From NCBI RefSeq assembly GCF_000276665.1, contig NW_004955446.1:12919626-12983625 (forward strand): 64,000 nucleotides of DNA, given 5' to 3'. Positions within the stretch are counted from its first letter, which is position 1, and the number at the start of each line of letters is the position of its first letter. Below, one piece after another: positions 55,400 to 64,000 of this stretch. Both the position numbers and the translations under genes were made by a program. This DNA comes from Chinchilla lanigera (lineage: Eukaryota > Chordata > Mammalia > Rodentia > Chinchillidae). Under the pieces are notes generated by a model that saw nothing but the letters and a program-made list of their open reading frames with translations, was not told the origin of the DNA and made no database searches.

Positions 55400-57730
55400 C
55401 AAAGTCTAGCTCTTCATTTTCTGCCTGCCTTGTCTTCCACCCCAACACCTCTGTTGTTGTGTTGGGTATTTCTGTTCTTATGCACCTGTTCTCTACTTTG
55501 TTCTCTGTCTGGAAAGCTGGATGGGCTACAGCAATTGGCTCTTCTACCCTCTGCCTTCTGGTTGGGTTTAGCCAGGAGGAACGCACTCCAGACCCCTGAA
55601 AACAGAGAGGAAGAAAACATGACATCAGTGTACATCTCCTCCAACTCCTTTCCTGCATGGTCCCTCAGGCTGACTGTGCCTTCAGCTGAAGATTACATCT
55701 CCCCTCAACTATGTGAAACCTGGTTCTGGTAGCTCTTTCTTGTCCCAAGACCTCAGCTCAGGGGCGGGTGGCAGCTCTGCTGATACCAGCCCTGGTCTAT
55801 CGTACTATCTCCTGTGCCTTCTATACCCACACTCTTGCCAAGAGTCACTCTGTAAACAAACCCTGACCAAATCATCACAGTTTGCCTTGTGACTCCTCTT
55901 TCCTGACTAATAAACCTCTCTATGAAACAGATGGAAAAAAATGAAGGTCAAACCTTCTCTCCTCTACCTGGAAGAAAAATCACAAGAAGGTGCAAGGTGT
56001 ATAGACAGTGCACATCAAATGAGAGTTTTTAATGTGCCCTATTTAATCATAAGTCACTTCCTTAAACAATACAGTAATTTTTATATCCTTTGGGGGGTCA
56101 TTTTTCATCTTGGCCTTCTAATTATATCTTGGAATCTTTAAGGCTATTTGCCAGTGTCAGTTTATTAACTGAAACATGTCTATGCCTGATAATTTTGACT
56201 GATCAGGATTATTACCTGCACCACAACCAACGTGTCATGGTTTCTGGCTTTTTTTCAAAGCTTAATAAAGGTATTTTCAGCTAAGAATTTTACTTTTCAA
56301 ATACTGAATTTATTATACTTATGTTTTGCTTATAGAAAAGGATCATTAAGACTTCATCTCCTTTATTAACCATATAAAGGATATGCCTTTTCAGTAACTG
56401 ATTACTTTATCACAAGTATTTCACTGTATAACTGGGGGTGGGCGTCTAAGTCTGGTGTATCCAGTCCTAAAATCTTCTGTATAGTGGTATTTAGTCTCCT
56501 AGGGAAACAATAAAAAGTTTGAACATTTAGAGTTCTCATTCCTTTTGCCAGTAACCTCTACATCTTCTGGTACCAATTTTACATTCAGTAACTCCAAAGG
56601 AAAACCGCCCATTATTTAATGGCTACTGTTTCCCCAGTGCTCTATATTATTTATTTTATCCTCAAAGCAATGCTAGGATAGCAGACCTAATGATCACATT
56701 TTGATAGTCAAGGAGATAGGCTTGGGAAGGTGATCTAGTCTGACACACTCGTGAAATAGCAAAGGATGCGAGGGTCTCAGTAATTCCAAAGTCAATGACT
56801 GGGCATTTGAGCTCTGCTGTTGGCTGCTTTGGTTCACCTGCTCACTTCTCAGCACGACCTGATTCTAGAGTGCTAACCCCAAAATGCTAATCCCTTGTGA
56901 TCTGCTACTCTCTCCGAGTTAGACTTCACCTCCTCCAGCATTTGCTACCTGGCCAACCTGAGTCAGCTGTGGGACACAGCTACTGACGGACTAATAGATG
57001 AGAATGTGAACAAATGCTCTCCAGAATTCACTTGGTAAAACAGCGATATTTTGTCTCCTAAGCTAGAATTTCTTTTTCTTGAAAATTGAAACCATATTGT
57101 CTGTGTCTTTGGCAATCCCACCCCCTTTCCCCACAATCTCAGTTTTCAGCTACATATAGGACACTCTCACAATGCCACTAATGACCTGGAGAATAAAGTA
57201 AAACTGGAAATGACAGGAAGTTTGGCTCATGAAGGGGAAGTACATCATATCTCTCTGCTTTTTAAAGACACATTTTCTAGAGAATAACAAAAAGCCCATT
57301 TTGCTTTGTTATTTCCCTGAGGAAGCAGATAGGGGATATAAGAACCACTTGCAGAGTGATTTAGTGCTCTGTTCTCTGTTCTGTAATGCCTTCATGGATC
57401 TTAAAGGAAAGAACTGTTTGGGTAGGAATTCATCTCCCAGAGGCTCTATCTGTGCTGAGGTGGGAAGACAAGGGCTTGCTGCTTCCTGGGAAATTTACAG
57501 AGAGACAGAACACTGCATGTGTGTTTGCCTCACCACTGAATGTTTTAGTTAAGAGGCTTTGGTGAGTTACTCTCAGTCTAGGCCTCAGTGTTTATATCTC
57601 AAAATGAAGACATCTCTTTTATGTCTAAGGAGCTCAGGTGAAAAAAAGCTGAATCTGCCACTCGTAGATAAATTCAGCTTGATGTGATCTGAGGGACCCT
57701 GCAGAAACTTCCCTCTCCATAAATATTTCC
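55400..57730. other. Mostly unique sequence with one MIR; no gene
   Basis: Overlapping frames on both strands at 55348-55732 have no domain; the + frame 55430-55732 is Leu/Ser-rich. A MIR lies at 56630-56790. Confidence 0.4.
56630..56790 (-). mobile_element. MIR SINE remnant, minus strand
   Basis: TTTATTTTATCCTCAAAGCA, TGATAGTCAAGGAGATAGGC, GATCTAGTCTGACACACTCG fit the complement of MIR. Confidence 0.55.
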
Positions 57731-57734
57731 CGCT

Positions 57735-57761
57735 GGTTTGTCCTCAAACAGGAAAAGAACT
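57735..57761. repeat. Left arm of a perfect 27-bp inverted repeat
   Basis: GGTTTGTCCTCAAACAGGAA plus 7 more bases is the exact reverse complement of 58058-58084. The arms are 296 bp apart. Confidence 0.95.
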
Positions 57762-57947
57762 CCACAATTTCGTATATCTGCGTTTAGGGAAAGGTAGGCT
57801 AAACTATAAGTATCTTATCTAGGAAGGTGTAATGACTATTTTGCCTTTAAAATGCACATTTCCCCCTTCATTTTAATATTTCTGAAATCAAGATGTGTTT
57901 TTACCATCAATGTGGATAGTTAGCATCATACTTCTTGTTACCCCTAG

Positions 57948-58048
57948 ATAATTAAATTGTTATTAAATTGATAAAGACCACATAAAAAGCTTGTTAAATA
58001 TAATTAAATTGTTATTAAATTGATAAAGACCACATAAAAAGCTTGTTA
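57948..58048. repeat. 52-bp tandem duplication
   Basis: ATAATTAAATTGTTATTAAA, then GATAAAGACCACATAAAAAG and CTTGTTA occur from 57948 and again from 58000, identical over about 49 bases, with a period of 52. Confidence 0.95.
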
Positions 58049-58057
58049 TAATATATA

Positions 58058-58084
58058 AGTTCTTTTCCTGTTTGAGGACAAACC
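58058..58084. repeat. Right arm of the perfect 27-bp inverted repeat
   Basis: AGTTCTTTTCCTGTTTGAGG plus 7 bases, exact reverse complement of 57735-57761. It begins about 10 bases after the 52-bp tandem duplication ends. Confidence 0.95.
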
Positions 58085-58089
58085 TGGGG

Positions 58090-59535
58090 CCCAAAAGAAC
58101 AAGTGCCAAGTAAAGAGGTCTGGAAGGTAATCAGGAACTCACATTTCAAACTGGCACCCCAGATGACTCTGAGAAGGTGGCCTTGCTTTAAGAGCCCACA
58201 AGTCAGGATTTTTTAGGGTGCTGGAACTATGGTGTTTACAGACATTAGTAGTGTGACTTTGTAGGATGTGCCCTATAGAGGACAGTCAGATTTTCAGCAT
58301 TAAATCTCCAATTCAGAATCGGACACAGGAGAGAGCAGTACCACATTAAGGATGGTAGTCACTGGTCTTTTTTCCTGAATCTGGTCATGCTGTATCATAT
58401 TCTCTAAAACGCTGCTATTTTGACATATAAACTCTCCCAAGTGCCTTTCACTTTCACAGATACACAAATTCAGTTAAGTTCCTCTCCATTCTCTGAGTAG
58501 GTCTTAAAACTTGACTAGGGCCAGATAGCTCACGTGCAGATGGTAGCTTAGGAGAAATTATTAGGTCATGACCTGAAGCTACTCTTCTCTATAAAGGTGT
58601 TATAGGTTATGAACAAAGTGAGCTGTTGGCCAGATTCTGCTCCACAGACACTATCTAAATATTTAAATAGCAATAATAGCTGTTCATATGATCCTGCATG
58701 CAAGATTCTCTCACAAGAGTTCCCAGGATTCAAGGGGCATGATTCTGTCACCTGTATAACCAGAATGGGGCATCCAGAATCTTTCAGAGTTCACAGCCGG
58801 ACACAAGATCAGATGGAGCCATCATTCTAAAGGTGCCGACTATAATTCTAGCTGGATACTTATTCATGCAAGAGTGGAGATTTTCTGAACCACAGTATTT
58901 TAACTAAACCGCTTATCTCCAATATCTGTATTAACCAAGGAGACCCCATTTCTAAATTTCATTGTGTTAATCAACATGCCACTAATGTCATCAATAAAAA
59001 ATTTTAACATTAACTATGCTAATTGTTAGGTCTCTATATGAATAACAGAAATGCTTTGCCTCTGGATTGTAAATTCTTGGTTAGAGTCTAGAAAAATTTG
59101 GTGTAGAGTCTCAAACTAGATGGTATATACTATGCAGCTCTTTGGAACACTTATGGGAATGCTTACTCTTATAGAATGAATGAGTGCTTGGTTCGAGAAT
59201 CACAAAGTTAGCTGAGCACTTTAAATTTATCGTAATTTTGGTTTTGGATTGGGGAGCAGGGCTAGAATTGTAGACAACAAAGTGCCTTGTAGATCCTGGT
59301 CAGGAATGTGTTGTTTGCCTGCTAGGCATGTAGGAATGAGAAAAAAACCCTATGCTGACTCAAATTGTATCTCAGAAAATGGCTCACTCTCCCTGACCAG
59401 CATAGATTCAAGCAGTTTCAGGTTTTTTTCCCCAAACTTTCTATCTGAAATTACAGAGCCCTAACATCCACTCCACCCATACATTTTTTCCCCCATGAAA
59501 ACCAAGGCAGAATGACCATGGTCCATAGAATAGTT
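58090..59535. other. Unique-looking sequence, no gene
   Basis: No recognised repeat or exon. Confidence 0.4.
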
Positions 59536-59539
59536 ATGG

Positions 59540-59875
59540 TTGAATGATTTGGACAGGTTTCTAAATCTTGCTGATCCTCACATTCCTCATCTGTGAAATG
59601 GGAATAATTATACCTCCTTCTTAGAGTGGTTGTTATTGAGCTGGGCGTGGTGGGCACACCTATAATCCCAGCACTCAGGAGGCTGAAGCAGGAGGATCGT
59701 TGCGAGTTTAAGAGCAGCCTGGGCTACAAAGAGAGCTCAAGGCCAGCCTGAACTGCATAACAAGACCCTGTCTCAAAAAAGACAAAAAAAAAAAAAAGTG
59801 GTTGTTATGAAGATTATTAATGTATAAGAAAGTGCCTGCTATATAGTAGATATTTGACTAATTTTATTTTTAGTG
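59540..59875 (+). mobile_element. MIR SINE split by a B1
   Basis: GACAGGTTTCTAAATCTTGC, CACATTCCTCATCTGTGAAA, TGGGAATAATTATACCTCC, then after the B1 GTGGTTGTTATGAAGATTAT, GTGCCTGCTATATAGTAGA. Clear MIR order. Confidence 0.85.
59637..59797 (+). mobile_element. B1 SINE with internal duplication, 11-bp TSD
   Basis: GAGCTGGGCGTGGTGGGCAC, TCAGGAGGCTGAAGCAGGAG, then two similar blocks GAGCAGCCTGGGCTACAAAG and AAGGCCAGCCTGAACTGCAT, the internal duplication that marks rodent B1, then AACAAGACCCTGTCTCAAAA. GTGGTTGTTAT flanks it at 59626-59636 and 59798-59808. Confidence 0.93.
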
Positions 59876-59879
59876 TCTA

Positions 59880-61630
59880 TGTCTTTTAAATCTATAATTT
59901 TTCCTTATTTTTGAGCTGAGGATACAATCTATATTATATAAGTACTACTTTATCTCATGATAGCTAGAGATTACTAATCACTGATTTTGTGCCATAAATC
60001 TTACCCTAACCCTTTTGAAGTCTGGAAGTTCAGTTCTGAGGCTTCTGATTCTAACAAAACTTCACAAACCACTCTTACCTGCCTGCTGTTCTTATCAGGC
60101 TGGGCTTTCTTTTCTGCTTCCAGCACGGTGTTGTTTTCTGCTTCTACTCCCATAACCAACAAAAGAATTGCAAATTACAGCTCTAAGCTTTTCCTATCCC
60201 ATTTGTGTCCACCCCTCTATGCAATAGCTTCATGCCTGTGAGAACCCACGATGGCCAGTACCGGAGCTCCCTCCTATCTTGTGAGAACAATTGAACTTCA
60301 ACACTTGAGGCAACTTTTCCTGCAGGAGAAGCAACTCACTTGCTAAAAAACTTCATTAGCTGTAATGGGATTTTCAGTGGCAACCTCTTAGAGAAAGATC
60401 ACCAGTGTACTTGTATTTCATATGGCCCCTTCCTTCAAAAAACCAAATGTGGATTCTTAAAAGAGGGCTTTACCCTGTTCCTTTTCTGACTGAGTAAAAC
60501 AATCCTAATAGATTTTAAATGGCAACATCCTGCTTTCCTCAAAGTGTCATTAATCCAGGGCAGCAAGCTGTGGGTACTAGCATTTTAGATCAAATTTAAG
60601 TTCCTCAAGGTGGTAATCTACCTAACTTGCCACTGGCCTGAGATCTCCCAGTTATCACACACAGCCACATTACACACTATCCTCACCTACCTTTGCAGGC
60701 ATCTGAGTAACCCCTTTCCCTCCTGGGGTCTGACCATGAGAGCCATTGTCATATTGCAGGCAGCTAATCAGTGATCCAGTTACTTGGCAAGCCAGGAACA
60801 TTTAACAGGTGATAGGATGAAAGTTTTAATGTGAGGGTGGGATGAGAAAAGGTCTGCTCATATGTCTAGGTTAGATGCCCTGAAGTACAGAATGTAGTAC
60901 TCCTGAGAGATGCTACTGGACAAAGTTCCATTGAGAGAAATGTCATTGTTGGTTGCTTCCTATCACTATTCCCAGAATCAGTGTTTGCCCCTGGTAAAAG
61001 CAATAACAGAGACAGCTTTCGTCATGGTTCCCCAGGCAGTGGAGAGCAAAGAAGGACCTGTGGCTACAGAAATCAGAGGTACAATTTCTTCCAGCCTTGA
61101 AATTGATTTGTTTTTTTCTTGTGTTCAAAATAAATATAAACCCTAGGGCATTTGCTGACAAGGTCCAGATATTACCATCCCAGGTCCCTAGAGGAAAAAT
61201 GAGGAGAAGATCTGCTCTTCAATTTCTCCTCTGCCGAGGCCATAACCTGAGGGTCTTTATTAGGAATTGTATAATAGTAACAATAAGTAATGATTAGCAG
61301 GATAAGTGCAACCAGGCTCCTCGTTTACAGGAGCTGCCAGGTGATGAGTACCTCTGATCAAAGTTTTCATGACTCTGTGTCCCACAGTATGTGAGCCTGA
61401 CCTCAGCATTGCAATCTCCCAGTTAGGCTTTTTTCCACAGTATCATCTCTTCCTTCTACTGTTTCCCCAATCCCCTTCTCCTTTAACCAAGTGAAGGCTT
61501 ATCATAGTGGGGTTTCTGCATTTAGGAGGAGACAAAATGCAGGAGACAAAATGATGGTGGACCAGAGGCAACCTATGCTCACCAATGGTTCTATGTTCAT
61601 GCAGAATCCTTTAGGTATGTGACCCTGTGA
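59880..61630. other. Unique-looking sequence, no gene
   Basis: No recognised repeat or exon. AGGAGACAAAATG occurs twice near 61526-61552 just before LTR-like copy B. Confidence 0.4.
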
Positions 61631-61634
61631 GAAT

Positions 61635-62095
61635 GAGGCAGATGATTAGGGTGTGGCAAACTGGCTGAGCAACTGGGCATGTCCTATCAATAATGGAGAT
61701 CCAAGAAATGCATAGAAAAACTGTTCCAAAAGCCCTGCACGTGGGACAAAAATGAGAATGTTATCTTCAGTTCTTCTCACAAGAACTCAAGCAGGTTTTG
61801 ATGAGAGCTTAGACCTGATGTCAGCCTGAGGGATGGGAGATACAAAAGATGGCTGCCACTGAGCTCTCAGACACTATGTTCTCTCTTGCACAGTGGTCCC
61901 CTCTCACCCTATGGAAGGTTCTTCTTTTCCTACATTTAATTGACTCCTACTAGCTCTGCAGAGTATGTTTCTTTACCTACCTTTAGTAAATGCAAAACCT
62001 TGCTACTTTTTCACTTGTCTTAACCAATTCTTTGTTCAAGACAGAAAGAACCTAGAAAACTCCTTTAATAGGAGACACCTGAATCTGGTAACAAG
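61635..62095 (+). mobile_element. LTR-like repeat, copy B
   Basis: Homologous to 42530-42935 over most of its length, with about 75 extra bases in the middle (around 61850-61980). Shared exact block TATCTTCAGTTCTTCT. The 3' part has AAATGCAAAACCTTGCTACT and CAATTCTTTGTTCAAGAC and it ends ...CTGGTAACA. Confidence 0.6.
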
Positions 62096-62099
62096 AAGA

Positions 62100-63405
62100 T
62101 TAGGTTACACCAGGAATGACAGGACTATATCTTGAAAGAACTAGAAACCAAACAAAATCCAGAAATACTAGTAACCAGAAAGATAAATAAAATAACTTTA
62201 ACAATGCATTCTGGTGCCAAAGGACTGAGTGGTCATGGCTCAGAGGAATAAGAGACCTTTTCCTCTGGTGGAGTGGTAATAGGAAAGACACTGACGTTTG
62301 TGAACACTGGATCAGCAGCAGAGAAGAAATACAGCTAGGGAAGATAGATGATCTAACTATGGCCAAGTGAATAGAAACAGGGGTGATAATTTCCATCTTA
62401 TCCCTCCAGATCTAGACAAGGTTGGACCAGGATGCCATTTTAGAAGCTCCCTCCCTCAGTAGAGAAAGGAGGAACTGAACCTGAGCAGAATTGGAGCTGG
62501 AAGGAAGCCATGTTGAGTAACTTCCTCCAAATAGGTACAGAACATTTCTACATTTTTGGTTAACAATCACTGGGGGACGGGAGGAAGTGGCTACCAGTCC
62601 TAATAGAGTAGGCCTTGGAAAGGGTGACTGTGGTTTAGTAAAATGAAAATCATCAGAGCAAGAGAGAGACCCAAAACCCCAACTCTCAAGGGAGCCAACT
62701 CTGGGCTGGGACACCATGGTTCTGAGGGACAGAGTGAAACAGCGGCAGTCTGAGCATAGCAGCATATAATAAGTGCAGCCGTGGGGACTTTTGTGGTGGG
62801 AAGGGGTCTGACGTGGGGTAGCTCCTCCAGGGACCAATGGAGGGCTGGGTATTACTAGCCTTTAACACATGACCCTTCCCCACTCTGATCTACTTGGAGG
62901 TACTCTGAGTGAAGATAGTGGCATAGCAACTGACCAGCCACACTTTCAGAAGCACAGACTGGAATTCTGTGAAGCATTGGCCTACCCCTGCAGATCTGCC
63001 TGCAGATGGTAAGGAGCAGACTTGTTAGACTCTTTTGATCCTCTCACCTACTCACTCTCTTGTACAGAAGAGCTTAAGTCAGTTGCAAGATATTAATTTA
63101 GCCACTGGCTGACCTATCGAAGTTTCCAGCCACAACCACAGAGGAATGGAACTCAGCCCCTAGATAGCTCTATGTGGCCTCTCCTAAATGAACTGAGGCT
63201 GAAGAATAATTTCACCTAATTTAGACTGCAGTATAAATACTATTATAGAGAAGAATATTTAATTATGTTTTTTTTATTCTTTTTTTCTTGGTGCTTCCTT
63301 TTGAAAGAACTCGTGGGGGTATATGGGTACTTGTAGCAGCTTATGAGTCTGGTTATTGTTTTTACTTCTATAGTATTTTACTCATGTCACATTAGGTTCT
63401 CCCAC
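62100..63405. other. No gene recognised
   Basis: The minus-strand frames 62100-62396 and 62412-62837 have no domain I recognise. Composition suggests possible old LTR/ERV sequence but no landmark supports it. Confidence 0.35.
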
Positions 63406-63408
63406 ACT

Positions 63409-64000
63409 GTTTTAGCTTGTATCTAGAATGCCCCACCCCCAAAGCCTCATGTGCTCATAGGTGGGGCTTTTCAGAGTTGGCAGGATCTAGGGTGTGTGAT
63501 ACTGGGATTAAGAGTGGGTGGTACTAAATGTCTTGGTTATTTTTCTCTCATTGCTGAGACAAAATACCTGACCCTCAGAAGTAAGGAAGAAAAGCTTTAT
63601 TTAGCTCACAGTTTGTGGAGGTTTCAGTCCATTTTTGGCTGGCTCCAAGGCAGAATGGCACATGGCAGAGGGCAACAGTTCATGGTGGCAGAAGACAGCA
63701 AAAGCAACAAGAGCAAAAAGGGAGGAGCAGTGCAAGCCTCTTTCCCTCCCTTGTATCACATACAGGCTACCCACTCCAGAGTGAGTGTAGCGCTCACTCC
63801 TATAATCCTAGCATTGGACCATGAAGCAATCAAAAATTCTACAAGCCTGCCCCATGACTTCATGAGACTTTGAGGGGACATCTAGACACAAACTATAACA
63901 CTAAATTAGTCCACTGATTGTAGTTAGCATAGTTATGTGCTGGATAATATAAGCCCAACCCTGGGTGTGGGTGACATCAATCAAAAGGCTTACAGCCTGG
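63409..64000 (+). mobile_element. ERVL-MaLR LTR, split by another LTR, runs off the window
   Basis: TGTTTTAGCTTGTATCTAGA, AAAGCCTCATGTGCTCATAG, GTGGGGCTTTTCAGAG, then after the nested LTR TTAGTCCACTGATTGTAGTT and CAATCAAAAGGCTTACAGCC. It is collinear with the LTR at 34000. The 3' half lies beyond the window. Confidence 0.8.
63529..63900 (-). mobile_element. ERVL-MaLR LTR nested in antisense, perfect 5-bp TSD
   Basis: The plus strand runs TGTCTTGGTTATTTTTCTCT to CTAGACACAAACTATAACA, the complement of a MaLR LTR with TG...CA ends, 372 bp. CTAAA occurs at 63524-63528 and 63901-63905, the 5-bp TSD expected for ERVL-type integration. Frames 63451-63873 and 63615-63824 are LTR sequence and not genes. 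Confidence 0.88.

Noticed and set aside
63451..63873. 140-codon + strand frame near the window end
   Set aside because: It lies across two nested MaLR LTRs, which do not encode protein.
1..64000. CRISPR arrays, bacterial operons, phage or plasmid features
   Set aside because: The SINE, LINE and LTR content is vertebrate, and no regularly spaced repeat-spacer array or prokaryotic gene cluster is present.

Overview
The window is vertebrate, almost certainly rodent, non-coding DNA: AT-rich and dense in interspersed repeats, with no gene I can support. No open frame shows a recognisable cellular protein, a splice-consistent exon chain or coding constraint. The rodent assignment rests on three SINE types: 7SL-derived B1 monomers, tRNA-Ala-derived ID-type SINEs, and fused B1-ID composites. 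LTRs of the ERVL-MaLR kind and L1 copies fit the same assignment. The ID consensus seen here (A box around TAGCTCAGCGGC, then GCCTGCCTGGCAAG, ending TTCCCGGTACC) is not the mouse or rat form. A non-murid rodent, for example a castorimorph (beaver, kangaroo rat), is my best guess and is inference only.

Layout. 1-2.3 kb is the 3' part of an old L1 on the + strand with an ID SINE inside it. 5.7-6.8 kb is an L2 remnant plus two young minus-strand ID SINEs with perfect target-site duplications (TSDs). 8.0 kb holds a short hAT-like inverted-repeat element, and 8.76 kb a 34-nt U2 snRNA fragment. 10.57-11.37 kb has two SINEs stacked on one target site, then a MaLR LTR. 12.0-13.45 kb is a minus-strand L1 broken by a Tigger-like DNA transposon and by a displaced 173-bp duplicate of the L1/Tigger junction. 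17.4-19.08 kb is a younger L1 3' end. 20.4-24 kb holds several MaLR/MLT1 LTRs. 24-34 kb is mostly unique sequence with MIR, L2, MLT1, L1 and MER20 remnants.

34.0-45.4 kb carries more MaLR LTRs, B1/B1-ID composites, a U4 snRNA retropseudogene with 13-bp direct repeats, and copy A of a two-copy LTR-like family. 47-51.7 kb has GGAA, AAAG and CTTT microsatellites and a mariner transposase remnant. 52.3-53.5 kb is a nest of SINEs and a MaLR LTR carrying what looks like a second, different solo LTR. 57.7-58.1 kb contains the oddest local structure, a perfect 27-bp inverted copy beside a 52-bp tandem duplication. 59.6 kb is a B1 inside a MIR. 61.6 kb is copy B of the LTR-like family. 63.4 kb to the end is one MaLR LTR inserted in another.

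The elements do not form a pathway. They are a layered insertion record: MIR, L2, MER20, MLT1 and Tigger are oldest, then L1 and MaLR, then B1-ID and ID SINEs. I found no CRISPR array, operon or new multi-gene system. The most useful leads are the rearrangement footprints, the snRNA retropseudogenes and the small hAT-like and mariner elements. All family names come from memory of consensus sequences; no database was searched.
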